From positions 186,768 through 250,767 of the forward strand of contig NZ_JACAOS010000021.1 of the NCBI RefSeq assembly GCF_013386165.1: a DNA stretch of 64,000 nucleotides. Reading direction: 5' to 3'. The stretch comes from Pseudomonas gingeri. GTDB taxonomy: Bacteria; Pseudomonadota; Gammaproteobacteria; Pseudomonadales; Pseudomonadaceae. The notes under the pieces are model-generated. The model worked only from the letters and a program-made list of their open reading frames with translations. It did no database searches and had not been told where the DNA came from. A program made the translations under genes and the position numbers. Below are positions 1 to 8,274 of this stretch, in pieces; position 1 is the first letter of the stretch, and every line of letters begins with the position of its first letter.

Positions 1-734
1 CTGGCCGGGTAGATGTATTTTATTGCATCGGCGGTTTTGAACGAGTTGTCTTTTATTGAAGACCTAACCGTTTCTTGCAATAGCTCGGCATCGGCCTTGG
101 TTGTGGTCGCTAGTTTTTCCAGAATTTGCTGGGCACTGGCAGCGTCTTTTTCATAATTTTTTTTAGCGGCATCCTGAATCAGATAGTTGGACAATCCCTG
201 GGTTTTGATACTTTCTATTTCTGCCGTTTCATTTGCAAAGTTGCGTGCGGCTCTTATACTTTTAAGTTTGTTATCAAACGCAGTTACTTTTTCACGAAAT
301 AAATGGGCCCCCTCTGCAGGCGTTTTTCCGTTTTCCATGATGTGTATTTGTGTAATGGCGCAGCGTAGCTTTTTTCTCGCGTCCGTCGATACCTTTACCT
401 GTTCGTCATAGTTTCCCCAAGCCTTGAGTCCGACTGACGAAGCAATGATCGCACCCGCAGACTTGTAGAGATCCGAATGCGCGCCGATAGCGAGGCCGAC
501 GGCGCCTGTCGCCGCGCCACCCAGGGCAACGATGTCCAAGGTGGAGGTATTCAGTTCGGCGCCGTTGATGTAGGTGCGCAAACTTTTGTCCAGTTTGATG
601 AGTGGACATGCCGCCGATGATTTGCTTGGGTCACATTCCAGTGAGGCTGCCTCTGGAGGACGGAAGTTTTGAGTCGAGCATCCGATCAGCATCGCGATGG
701 AGAAGCTGAGCAACGCAACCGGTAACACGTCCAT
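1..734 (-). CDS. Putative lipoprotein, 3' end beyond the window
   Basis: Reading leftward from the ATG at 734 gives an open frame of 244 complete codons to the window edge with no stop, so the C-terminus is missing. The N-terminus has a hydrophobic segment (VALLSFSIAMLIGC) ending in a lipobox LIGC with Cys19, which predicts lipidation by Lgt and cleavage by signal peptidase II. Residues about 65-100 are glycine/alanine rich and could be a short membrane-associated segment; the rest is Lys/Glu/Ala rich and probably helical. The first 400 bases are more AT-rich than the neighbouring phn genes. I do not recognise the family. The frame is convincing because it stays open in AT-rich sequence where stops are frequent. 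Confidence 0.7.
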   Translation of the reverse strand, partial: MDVLPVALLSFSIAMLIGCSTQNFRPPEAASLECDPSKSSAACPLIKLDKSLRTYINGAELNTSTLDIVALGGAATGAVGLAIGAHSDLYKSAGAIIASSVGLKAWGNYDEQVKVSTDARKKLRCAITQIHIMENGKTPAEGAHLFREKVTAFDNKLKSIRAARNFANETAEIESIKTQGLSNYLIQDAAKKNYEKDAASAQQILEKLATTTKADAELLQETVRSSIKDNSFKTADAIKYIYPA

Positions 735-874
735 AGGAAATCCCTGTCTGAGGATGAAGGCGCTTTGATATTAGCCGGCTTTTTGGGTTTCGTGTGTTCG
801 TGTCGCGCGGGGACACGTGGCTGGTCGCGGGGCAGGCGAGTGGAGCCGCCGTCGCCTTTAAGCCCCCACTCAAC

Positions 875-892
875 CTTTCATCAAACCTTCAT
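875..892 (+). promoter_or_regulatory. Pho box-like direct repeat upstream of phnC
   Basis: Two 7-base units, CTTTCAT and CCTTCAT, are separated by CAAA, giving the 11-base period of a PhoB box (consensus CTGTCAT-N4-CTGTCAT). The units match 6/7 and 5/7. A TATTCC hexamer at 901-906 starts about 8 bases after the second unit, where a -10 is expected in Pho promoters. This fits PhoB activation of phosphonate uptake and C-P lyase during phosphate starvation. Confidence 0.6.
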
Positions 893-979
893 CAAACGGT
901 TATTCCCACGTTTTGTTCAGGTCATCTACCTGACACTCCACCTGCCTAGAGTCGGTTGAACTCAAACGTGGCCAGGGAC

Positions 980-1004
980 GGCTGCTCAACCTGATAGAGC
1001 AGCC
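980..1004 (+). promoter_or_regulatory. Hairpin abutting the phnC start codon
   Basis: GGCTGCTC (980-987) and GAGCAGCC (997-1004) form a perfect 8-bp stem with a 9-base loop, ending one base before the ATG at 1006. No good Shine-Dalgarno sequence lies in the usual place, so the hairpin would occupy the ribosome entry site. It could act as translational control or simply be the end of the promoter region. Confidence 0.4.
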
Positions 1005-1005
1005 C

Positions 1006-1839
1006 ATGCATCCAGCGATCCGTGTCGAACACCTGAACAAGACCTTTGCGCGAAAGACCGCCCTGGTCGACCTCGACCTCACCATCGCGGTGGGTGAGAT
1101 GGTTGCCTTGATCGGCGCTTCCGGCTCCGGCAAGTCCACTTTGTTGCGTCATCTCACGGGCCTCGCCTGTTGCGATAAAAGCAATGGCGGCAGCGTTCAG
1201 GTACTCGGTCGCGATGTGCAGGTCTCCGGACGTTTGAACGGCAAGGTGCGGCGTTTGCGCGCCGATATCGGCTACATCTTCCAGCAGTTCAACCTGGTCA
1301 ACCGTATCAGCGTGCTCGACAACGTGCTGCTCGGTTGCCTGGGCCGCATGCCGCGCTGGCGTGGCAGCCTCGGCCTGTTCAATGCCGAGGAAAAACACTT
1401 CGCCATGGAGTCCCTGGCCCGTGTCGGTCTCGCCGATCTCGCCGGGCAGCGCGCCTCTACCTTGTCCGGCGGCCAGCAGCAGCGGGTGGCGATTGCCCGG
1501 GCATTGACCCAGCGCGCCGAGGTGATCCTGGCCGACGAGCCCATCGCCTCCCTTGACCCGGAGTCGGCGCGCAAGGTCATGGAGATCCTCGCCGATATCA
1601 ACCGCCGCGATGGCAAGACCGTGGTCGTCACCCTGCATCAGGTCGATTACGCCATGCGTTATTGCCCCCGAGCCGTGGCGCTGAAAGGTGGGCGGATTCA
1701 TTACGACGGTCAGGCCTGCGACCTCAGCAGCCAGTTCCTCAATGATTTGTACGGTGCCGACCTCGACACCAGTCTGATGTTTTCCGACCAGAGCCGCCGC
1801 ACCGAAGCCACGCCTCGGCTGGCACTGGCGAGCTTCTGA
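1006..1839 (+). CDS. phnC: Phosphonate ABC transporter ATP-binding protein PhnC
   Basis: This is the ATPase of the phosphonate importer; it powers uptake through PhnE with ligand delivered by PhnD. The 277-residue protein has Walker A GASGSGKST at 37-45, the ABC signature LSGGQQQR, and Walker B VILADEP followed by an H-loop TLHQVDYA. The LADEPIASLDPES stretch is typical of PhnC. It is the first gene of a same-strand run through phnP. The ATG at 1006 is the only plausible start because upstream in-frame codons offer no ATG or GTG with a ribosome site. Confidence 0.95.
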   Translation: MHPAIRVEHLNKTFARKTALVDLDLTIAVGEMVALIGASGSGKSTLLRHLTGLACCDKSNGGSVQVLGRDVQVSGRLNGKVRRLRADIGYIFQQFNLVNRISVLDNVLLGCLGRMPRWRGSLGLFNAEEKHFAMESLARVGLADLAGQRASTLSGGQQQRVAIARALTQRAEVILADEPIASLDPESARKVMEILADINRRDGKTVVVTLHQVDYAMRYCPRAVALKGGRIHYDGQACDLSSQFLNDLYGADLDTSLMFSDQSRRTEATPRLALASF

Positions 1840-1884
1840 CGAGCCCCATTCCCCCGGCAGTATTCCACCCACAGGAATCCTTCA

Positions 1885-2889
1885 ATGTTCAACCGTATCC
1901 ATCATGTGTGTCTGTCCGCCGTCTTGTTGGCCGGCGGTGTCCTGGGCAACGCCCAGGCCGCCGACAAGGTCATCAACTTCGGGATCATGTCCACCGAGTC
2001 GTCGCAGAACCTCAAGAGTATCTGGCAGCCGTTCCTCGATGACATGCACAAGAAAACCGGCCTGACCATCAACGCCACCTTCGCCTCCGACTACGCCGGC
2101 CTGATCCAGGGCATGCGCTTCAACAAGGTCGACGTGGCCTGGCTGGGCAACAAGGCGGCCATGGAAGCGGTGGACCGTTCCAACGGTGAGATCTTCGCCC
2201 AGACCGCTGCCGCCAACGGCGCCGCCGGTTACTGGAGCGTGCTGATCGTGAACAAGAACAGCCCGATCAACTCCGTCGACGACATGCTCAAGAATGCCAA
2301 GAACCTGACCTTCGGCAACGGTGACCCGAACTCCACCTCGGGCTACCTGGTCCCGGGCTACTACGTGTTCGCCAAGAACCACGTCGACGCCGCCACCGCC
2401 TTCAAACGCACGCTCAACTCCAGCCATGAGGTCAACGCCTTGAGCGTGGCCAAGGGGCAGTTGGACGTCGCCACGTTCAATACCGAAAGCTGGGAACGCC
2501 TGGAGGTCACCCAGCCGGACAAGGCCGCCATGCTCAAGGTGATCTGGAAGTCGCCGCTGATCCCGGCCGACCCGATGGTCTGGAGCAAGGCCCTGGGTGA
2601 GAGCGAGAAAGCCAAGATTCGCGACTTCTTCTTCAGCTATGGCAACACCGATGAGGAGAAGGCCGTACTCAAAGGCATGCAACTGGGCAAGTTCCTCGTC
2701 TCCAGCGATGACCAATTGCTGCCGATCCGCCAGCTCGAACTGTTCAAGCAGCGCACCAATATCAGCGCCGACGACCAGCTGGAGGCCACCGACAAGGCCA
2801 AGAAGCTGGCGGATATCGACGCTGCTCTGGCGAAGTTGCAACAGCGCATCACCGAGCTGGACAAGAAGACCGCGGCCAACGCCGGTTGA
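1885..2889 (+). CDS. phnD: Phosphonate ABC transporter substrate-binding protein PhnD
   Basis: This periplasmic protein binds phosphonates and hands them to PhnE. It is 334 residues long with a classical signal peptide: a hydrophobic core in MFNRIHHVCLSAVLLAGGVL and likely cleavage after AQA at about residue 25. The mature start DKVINFGIMSTESSQNL and the NGDPNSTSGYLVPGYYVF segment (serine/threonine-rich phosphonate pocket) are characteristic of PhnD. An AGGAA ribosome site precedes the ATG. It follows phnC by 45 bases in the same operon. Confidence 0.95.
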   Translation: MFNRIHHVCLSAVLLAGGVLGNAQAADKVINFGIMSTESSQNLKSIWQPFLDDMHKKTGLTINATFASDYAGLIQGMRFNKVDVAWLGNKAAMEAVDRSNGEIFAQTAAANGAAGYWSVLIVNKNSPINSVDDMLKNAKNLTFGNGDPNSTSGYLVPGYYVFAKNHVDAATAFKRTLNSSHEVNALSVAKGQLDVATFNTESWERLEVTQPDKAAMLKVIWKSPLIPADPMVWSKALGESEKAKIRDFFFSYGNTDEEKAVLKGMQLGKFLVSSDDQLLPIRQLELFKQRTNISADDQLEATDKAKKLADIDAALAKLQQRITELDKKTAANAG

Positions 2890-2949
2890 CCTTCGGCGCG
2901 GTGCGACCACGCCGCGCCTTTCTCCGAGCTGCTTTTATGAGAGTCGATC

Positions 2950-3732
2950 ATGACCACGCTGCACGCTGAAGCTGTCGGCAAGCACACCTGGCCGCAATAC
3001 GTCGGTTGGGGCCTGTTCCTGGTCCTGCTGGCCTGGGCCTGGCACGGCGCCGAAATGAACCCGCTGGCGCTGTACCGCGATTCGGGAAATATGGCGACCT
3101 TCGCCGCCGACTTCTTCCCGCCGGATTTCCATGAATGGCGCTCCTACCTCAAGGAGATGATCGTCACCGTGCAAATCGCCCTCTGGGGCACGGTGCTGGC
3201 GATTGTCTGCTCGGTGCCGCTGGGGATTCTCTGCGCCGACAACATCACACCGTGGTGGGTCCACCAGCCCCTGCGCCGGGTGATGGATGCCTTCCGTTCA
3301 ATCAATGAAATGGTCTTCGCCATGTTGTTCGTGGTGGCGGTCGGCCTGGGTCCGTTTGCCGGGGTCCTGGCCCTGTGGATCAGCACCACCGGCGTGCTCG
3401 CCAAGCTGTTCGCCGAAGCCGTCGAAGCCATCGATCCGGGCCCGGTGGAAGGCGTGCGGGCCACCGGAGCCAGTGCCCTGCAGGAAGTGATCTACGGCGT
3501 GATCCCGCAAGTGCTGCCGCTGTGGGTCTCCTACGCGCTGTATCGCTTCGAAGCCAACGTGCGTTCGGCGACGGTGGTGGGGATGGTCGGGGCAGGCGGG
3601 ATCGGGGTGATCCTCTGGGAAAACATCCGCGCCTTCATGTTCGTCCAGACCTGTGCGGTGCTGCTGGTGATCATCCTCGTCGTGAGCCTGATCGACGTCT
3701 TTTCCCAACGCCTGCGCAAGCAGTTCATCTGA
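2950..3732 (+). CDS. phnE: Phosphonate ABC transporter permease PhnE
   Basis: This is the inner-membrane channel of the PhnCDE importer. The 260-residue protein has several hydrophobic spans, including one near 20-35, LWGTVLAIVCSVPLGIL, MVFAMLFVVAVGLGPFAGVLALWI and a C-terminal CAVLLVIILVVSLIDVF. The EAA loop for contact with PhnC is visible in VEGVRATGASALQEVIYGVIPQVLP. The gene is intact; the well-known laboratory E. coli copy carries a small duplication. A hairpin plus T-run follows it. Confidence 0.95.
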   Translation: MTTLHAEAVGKHTWPQYVGWGLFLVLLAWAWHGAEMNPLALYRDSGNMATFAADFFPPDFHEWRSYLKEMIVTVQIALWGTVLAIVCSVPLGILCADNITPWWVHQPLRRVMDAFRSINEMVFAMLFVVAVGLGPFAGVLALWISTTGVLAKLFAEAVEAIDPGPVEGVRATGASALQEVIYGVIPQVLPLWVSYALYRFEANVRSATVVGMVGAGGIGVILWENIRAFMFVQTCAVLLVIILVVSLIDVFSQRLRKQFI

Positions 3733-3741
3733 TTTCGGAGG

Positions 3742-3764
3742 GGTGCCCCTGGGCGCTTTTTTTT
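3742..3764 (+). terminator. Possible intrinsic terminator or attenuator between phnE and phnF
   Basis: A short GC-rich inverted repeat (GTGCCCCTGGGCGC region, 3743-3756) is followed directly by eight T residues at 3757-3764. The loop is tight, so the stem is weaker than a textbook terminator. Its position just before the phnF start suggests that transporter genes could be expressed above the downstream genes, or that read-through is controlled. Confidence 0.45.
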
Positions 3765-3768
3765 AACG

Positions 3769-4473
3769 ATGCAGTTGTCTAGACAAGATGAGCCGGTGTA
3801 CCGCGAACTGGCCGATATCCTCCGTCGCGAACTGAGCAGCTATCGGGCCGGTGACTTCCTGCCGGCCGAAGTCCAGTTGGCCGAACGCTTCGGCGTCAAT
3901 CGCCATACGCTGCGCCGCGCCATCGATGAGCTGGTGTTCGAAGGCAGCCTGTTGCGCTTGCAGGGCAAGGGCACCCAGGTGCTGGAGCGGCCGCTGATCT
4001 ACCCGATGGGCGCCGAGACCTCCTACAGCCAGTCCTTGTCCGCCCAGGGTGTCGGTGTGGAGGCGGTGCTGCTCAAGCGCCGTTACTGCTACGCCAGCCG
4101 CGACGAAGCCCAACAGCTGGGCATTGCCGAGATGGCGCCGATGATCGAACTGCAAACCCTGCGCAAGCTCGACCACCAGCCCGTCAGCCTGATCCGCCAT
4201 CGCTACTGCGCCAGCCATGCGCCGCTGCTGGCGGACTACAGCGGCGGCTCCCTGCGCCAGTACCTGCGTGAGCGCGACCTGCCGTTGACCCGGACCCAGA
4301 GCTTGATCGGCGCCCGCTTGCCCAACCGCGACGAAGCCGCGCTGTTGATGATGCCCCGGCATTTGCCGGCCCTCACCGTATTTACCCTTTCCCGCGATCG
4401 CGACGGCCGCCCGGTGGAGCTGGCGCAGTCCACCAGCCGTTCGGATCGCTTTCAGTACCAGGTCGTTACTTGA
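3769..4473 (+). CDS. phnF: GntR-family regulator PhnF
   Basis: PhnF proteins are GntR/HutC-type repressors of phosphonate genes. Residues 5-70 form the winged helix (PVYRELADILRRELSSYRAGDFLPAEVQLAERFGVNRHTLRRAIDELVFEG). Residues about 85-230 match the UTRA effector domain, with alternating strands and LQTLRKLDHQPVSLIRHRY. At 234 residues it is normal length. The ATG at 3769 sits four bases after a T-run with no close Shine-Dalgarno; the only purine-rich site, GGAGGGG, is about 25 bases upstream. Its stop overlaps or adjoins the phnG start region, so it is embedded in the operon. Confidence 0.92.
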   Translation: MQLSRQDEPVYRELADILRRELSSYRAGDFLPAEVQLAERFGVNRHTLRRAIDELVFEGSLLRLQGKGTQVLERPLIYPMGAETSYSQSLSAQGVGVEAVLLKRRYCYASRDEAQQLGIAEMAPMIELQTLRKLDHQPVSLIRHRYCASHAPLLADYSGGSLRQYLRERDLPLTRTQSLIGARLPNRDEAALLMMPRHLPALTVFTLSRDRDGRPVELAQSTSRSDRFQYQVVT

Positions 4474-4487
4474 TGGAGAACCCATTG

Positions 4488-4925
4488 ATGAACCCGTCCC
4501 AACGTCAGCACTGGATCGGTGTGCTGGCCCGTGCCCGCCGCAGTGAACTACTTCCCCACGAAGCCGCCCTGCGGGATATCGATTACCAGTTGATCCGCGC
4601 CCCGGAGATCGGCATGACCCTGGTCCGTGGCCGCATGGGTGGCAACGGCGCGCCGTTCAACGTCGGCGAGATGAGCGTGACCCGCTGCGTGGTGCGCCTG
4701 GCCGATGGCCGTACCGGCTACAGCTACCTGGCCGGTCGCGACAAGGCCCATGCCGAATTGGCGGCCCTGGCGGATGCGCATTTGCAGGGCCCGCAACCGA
4801 GCCTGTGGCTCAGCGAATTGATCGCCACCCTGGCCGACGCCCAGGCCGCTCGCCGTGCGGAAAAAGAGGCGGACACCGCCGCCACCAAAGTGGAGTTTTT
4901 CACCCTGGTTCGAGGAGAGAACTGA
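4488..4925 (+). CDS. phnG: C-P lyase core subunit PhnG
   Basis: PhnG is part of the PhnGHIJ core; with PhnI, PhnH and PhnL it supports transfer of phosphonate to the C1 of the ribose of ATP. The 145-residue protein has the family RQHW motif near its start, RMGG (about residue 45) and the GRDKAHAELAALADA segment. I chose the ATG at 4488 over the one at 4473 because GGAG lies 9 bases before it and MNPSQRQHW aligns with known PhnG N-termini. The stop overlaps the phnH start by one base. Confidence 0.93.
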   Translation: MNPSQRQHWIGVLARARRSELLPHEAALRDIDYQLIRAPEIGMTLVRGRMGGNGAPFNVGEMSVTRCVVRLADGRTGYSYLAGRDKAHAELAALADAHLQGPQPSLWLSELIATLADAQAARRAEKEADTAATKVEFFTLVRGEN

Positions 4926-5524
4926 TGAACCCACAATTGTTGCAACCGGCGTTTGTCGATCCGGTACTGGATGCCCAACGCGGCTTTCGGGCTGCTCTCA
5001 AGGCGTTGGCCGAGCCGGGTCTGGCCCAGTCACTGAGCACCGCGCCAAGCCTTGAAGGCCTGGCACCCGCCACCTATGCGCTGTGCCTGGCGTTGCTGGA
5101 TATGGAGACGCCGTTGTGGTTGGCACCGGCCTTCGATACGCCGCTGATCCGCGCCAACCTGGCGTTCCACTGCGGTTGCCCGTTGACCACCCGCCGGGAA
5201 GAGGCCGCGTTCGCCTTGCTCGGCGCAGAAGACCTGCTGGACCTGAGCGGCTTCGACCACGGCAATGATCGTTACCCGGACCAGTCCTGCACCTTGCTGG
5301 TCCAGTTACCCGCCCTGGACGCCGGGCGCGAGTTGCGCTGGCGCGGTCCGGGAATCGAAAACACACGGCGGATCAGCCTGCCGTTGCCCCCTGGCTTCTG
5401 GCTGGAGCGTCAACGCCGGGAGGCCTTTCCCCGTGGCCTGGATCTGCTGTTCGGCGCCGGCCAGCAACTGATCGGCTTGCCCCGCAGCACCCGGGTCGCC
5501 CATATCGCAGAGGAGCTTGCCTGA
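4925..5524 (+). CDS. phnH: C-P lyase subunit PhnH
   Basis: PhnH is a core subunit of the carbon-phosphorus lyase complex, structurally related to PLP-dependent transferases but without PLP. The 199-residue protein starts MNPQLLQPAFVDPVLDAQRGFRAALKALAEPG, the standard PhnH N-terminus with the FRxxLxALAxPG signature. The ATG is the one overlapping the phnG stop (TGATG), and its own stop overlaps the phnI ATG in the same way, indicating tight translational coupling across phnG-H-I. Confidence 0.93.
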   Translation: MNPQLLQPAFVDPVLDAQRGFRAALKALAEPGLAQSLSTAPSLEGLAPATYALCLALLDMETPLWLAPAFDTPLIRANLAFHCGCPLTTRREEAAFALLGAEDLLDLSGFDHGNDRYPDQSCTLLVQLPALDAGRELRWRGPGIENTRRISLPLPPGFWLERQRREAFPRGLDLLFGAGQQLIGLPRSTRVAHIAEELA

Positions 5525-6600
5525 TGTACGTAGCCGTCAAGGGTGGCGAACAGGCCATCGACAATGCCCACCGCCTGCTGGCGAAAAAGCGCCGCGGCGA
5601 TACCGCCATCACTGAGCTGAGTGTCGAGCAGATCCGCCAGCAACTGCCCCTGGCGGTGGCCCGGGTCATGAGCGAGGGTTCGTTGTACGACGAGGAACTC
5701 GCCGCGCTGGCCATCAAGCAGGCGGCGGGGGATCTGGTGGAGGCGATCTTCCTGCTGCGGGCCTACCGCACCACGCTGCCACGCTTCAGCCCGAGCCTGC
5801 CGATCGACACGTCGCAGATGCTGCTCAGCCGTCGTTTGTCCGCCACCTTCAAGGATGTGCCCGGCGGCCAACTGCTGGGGCCGACCTTCGATTACACCCA
5901 TCGCCTGCTGGACTTCGCGTTGCTGGCCGAAGGCGAATACCCAGGCCCGCAAACCACGCCTGAGGCCCGTCTCGAAGCCTGCCCAAAGGTCCTCGGTTTG
6001 CTCGCCAAGGAAGGGTTGATCAAGAACGAATCCGACGACCAAAGCGCCGTTGCCGACATCACGCGCACGCCCCTGGAGTATCCGGCCAACCGCGCCCAGC
6101 GCCTGCAGGCCCTGGCCCGTGGCGATGAGGGTTTCCTGCTGGCCCTGGGGTATTCGACCCAACGTGGCTATGGCCGTAACCACCCGTTTGCCGGGGAGAT
6201 TCGGATCGGCGACGTGGAAGTGTGGATCGACCCGCAAGAGCTGGGTTTCCCCATCTGCCTGGGCAGCCTTGAAGTGACCGAATGCGAGATGGTCAACCAG
6301 TTCGTCGGTTCGGCGACGGAGCTGGCGCAGTTCACCCGCGGCTACGGCTTGGCGTTCGGGCATGCCGAGCGCAAGGCCATGGGCATGGCCCTGGTGGATC
6401 GTGCGCTGCGGGCCGAGGAGTTCAACGAGGAGATTCAGTCGCCGGCCCAGCAGGAGGAGTTTGTCCTGGCCCACTGCGACAACGTCGAGGCGGCCGGCTT
6501 TGTTTCGCACCTCAAATTACCTCACTACGTGGACTTCCAGTCCGAGCTGGAGCTGATCCGCAAATTGCGCCAAACGGCCGAGGGCAACCGCGATGAATGA
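5524..6600 (+). CDS. phnI: C-P lyase core subunit PhnI
   Basis: PhnI carries the nucleosidase-type activity that couples phosphonate to ribose with loss of adenine. The 358-residue protein begins MYVAVKGGEQAIDNAHRLL, a highly conserved PhnI start, and has QLSVEQI-like and AFGHAERKAMGMALVDRAL segments near residues 280-300. Length is normal. It overlaps phnJ by 8 bases. Confidence 0.95.
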   Translation: MYVAVKGGEQAIDNAHRLLAKKRRGDTAITELSVEQIRQQLPLAVARVMSEGSLYDEELAALAIKQAAGDLVEAIFLLRAYRTTLPRFSPSLPIDTSQMLLSRRLSATFKDVPGGQLLGPTFDYTHRLLDFALLAEGEYPGPQTTPEARLEACPKVLGLLAKEGLIKNESDDQSAVADITRTPLEYPANRAQRLQALARGDEGFLLALGYSTQRGYGRNHPFAGEIRIGDVEVWIDPQELGFPICLGSLEVTECEMVNQFVGSATELAQFTRGYGLAFGHAERKAMGMALVDRALRAEEFNEEIQSPAQQEEFVLAHCDNVEAAGFVSHLKLPHYVDFQSELELIRKLRQTAEGNRDE

Positions 6601-7465
6601 CCTGACCCAAGCGCCCGGGCGTGACCTGGCGTACAACTTTGCCTACCTCGATGAGCAGACCAAACGCATGATTCGCCGCGCCTTGCTCAAGGCCGTGGCG
6701 ATTCCCGGCTACCAGGTGCCGTTTGGTGGTCGCGAGATGCCGTTGCCTTATGGCTGGGGCACCGGCGGCATGCAACTGACGGCGGCGATTCTGGGGGCTG
6801 ACGATGTGCTCAAGGTCATCGACCAGGGCGCCGACGACACCACCAACGCGGTGTCCATCCGGCGCTTTTTCGCCCGCACGGCCGGCGTCGCCACCACCGA
6901 AAGTACACCTGAGGCCACGCTGATCCAGACCCGCCACCGGATTCCGGAAACCCCGCTGCAGGCCGGTCAGATCATGGTCTACCAGGTGCCGAACCCCGAG
7001 CCGCTGCGCTTTATCGAGCCTTCGGAAACCGAGACCCGGACCATGCACGCCCTCAACGATTACGGGGTCATGCATGTGAAGTTGTACGAGGACATCGCCA
7101 CCTTCGGCCATATCGCCACCAGCTACGCCTACCCGGTGATGGTCGACGAACGTTATGTGATGGACCCGTCGCCGATTCCCAAATTCGATAACCCGAAACT
7201 CGACATGAGCCCGGCGCTGATGCTGTTTGGCGCCGGGCGCGAGAAGCGTTTGTACGCGGTGCCGCCGTTCACCCAGGTCACCAGCCTGGACTTTGAAGAC
7301 CATCCCTTCGAAGTGCAGAAGTGGCAGGAGTGCTGCGCCATTTGCGGCAGCCACGAGTCGTTCCTCGACGAGTTGATCATCGACGACGCCGGCACCCAGC
7401 GGTTTGTCTGTTCCGACACCTGGTACTGCGCCCAGCGGGTCGAGCAGCAGGAGAACAATCAATGA
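6593..7465 (+). CDS. phnJ: C-P lyase radical SAM subunit PhnJ
   Basis: PhnJ breaks the carbon-phosphorus bond, turning ribose 5-triphosphate alkylphosphonate product into a cyclic phosphate plus the alkane. The 290-residue protein contains the exact PhnJ cysteine pattern CX2CX21CX5C with Cys248, Cys251, Cys273 and Cys279, which hold the 4Fe-4S cluster and the catalytic thiyl. All four are intact, so the enzyme should be active. It overlaps phnI and phnK. Confidence 0.96.
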   Translation: MNDLTQAPGRDLAYNFAYLDEQTKRMIRRALLKAVAIPGYQVPFGGREMPLPYGWGTGGMQLTAAILGADDVLKVIDQGADDTTNAVSIRRFFARTAGVATTESTPEATLIQTRHRIPETPLQAGQIMVYQVPNPEPLRFIEPSETETRTMHALNDYGVMHVKLYEDIATFGHIATSYAYPVMVDERYVMDPSPIPKFDNPKLDMSPALMLFGAGREKRLYAVPPFTQVTSLDFEDHPFEVQKWQECCAICGSHESFLDELIIDDAGTQRFVCSDTWYCAQRVEQQENNQ

Positions 7466-8274
7466 GCCCGTCCCTGATGAAAGAGCAGCCGATGAACCTG
7501 CCCGTCGAACCGCTGTTGCGAGTGCGCGACCTGACCTTGTTGTACGGTCTGGAAAAGGGCTGCCAGGGTGTCAGCTTCGACCTCTATCCCGGTGAGGTGC
7601 TGGGGATTGTCGGTGAGTCCGGCTCGGGCAAGTCCACCTTGCTTTCTTTGTTGAGCGGGCGTTTGCCGCCCCAGCGCGGCAGCATCGGCTATCGCGGCAA
7701 GGACGGTGAATGGCTGGACCTCTATAGCGCCAGTGAAGCCGAGCGGCGCACCTTGTTGCGCACCGAATGGGGCTTTGTCGAACAGAACCCGCGGGACGGC
7801 TTGCGCATGGGCGTTTCGGCGGGCGCCAACATCGGTGAGCGCCTGATGGCCCAAGGCGTACGTAATTACCAGGCACTGCGCGGCGCCGGCCTCGACTGGC
7901 TGAGCCAGGTGGAAATCGACCCGCTGCGCATCGACGACTTGCCCCGGACCTTTTCCGGCGGCATGCAACAGCGCCTGCAGATCGCCCGCAACCTGGTGTC
8001 GAGTCCACGCCTGGTGTTTATGGATGAGCCCACCGGCGGCCTCGACGTCTCGGTACAAGCGCGTTTGCTCGACCTGCTGCGCGGCCTGGTGCGTGAGCTG
8101 GACCTGGCGGTGGTGATCGTCACCCACGACCTGGCGGTGGCGCGTCTGCTGGCCGACCGCCTGATGGTGATGCGCCGCTCACAGGTGGTGGAAACCGGGC
8201 TGACCGACCAGATCCTCGACGATCCGCAACACCCTTACTCGCAACTGCTGGTGTCTTCGGTGTTGCAGCCATGA
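7462..8274 (+). CDS. phnK: C-P lyase ABC-type ATPase PhnK
   Basis: PhnK binds the PhnGHIJ core and is required in vivo for phosphonate breakdown rather than for transport. The 270-residue protein has Walker A GESGSGKST, the signature TFSGGMQQRLQIARNL, Walker B LVFMDEPTGGLD and the H-loop VTHDLAV. I chose the ATG at 7462 because AGGAG lies about 9 bases before it and it overlaps the phnJ stop; an ATG at 7492 is also possible. The stop overlaps phnL by four bases. Confidence 0.94.
   Translation: MSPSLMKEQPMNLPVEPLLRVRDLTLLYGLEKGCQGVSFDLYPGEVLGIVGESGSGKSTLLSLLSGRLPPQRGSIGYRGKDGEWLDLYSASEAERRTLLRTEWGFVEQNPRDGLRMGVSAGANIGERLMAQGVRNYQALRGAGLDWLSQVEIDPLRIDDLPRTFSGGMQQRLQIARNLVSSPRLVFMDEPTGGLDVSVQARLLDLLRGLVRELDLAVVIVTHDLAVARLLADRLMVMRRSQVVETGLTDQILDDPQHPYSQLLVSSVLQP

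Larger units (their letters stand above)
735..1005. other. Intergenic region between lipoprotein and phnC
   Basis: This 271-base gap separates two divergent genes and so should hold both promoters. It contains the Pho-box-like repeat at 875-892 and the hairpin at 980-1004, described separately. I see no convincing gene in it. Confidence 0.6.

Noticed and set aside
946..1872. Long open frame opposite phnC
   Set aside because: It mirrors the codon pattern of phnC, has no ribosome site and no recognisable domain; a GC-rich antisense shadow.
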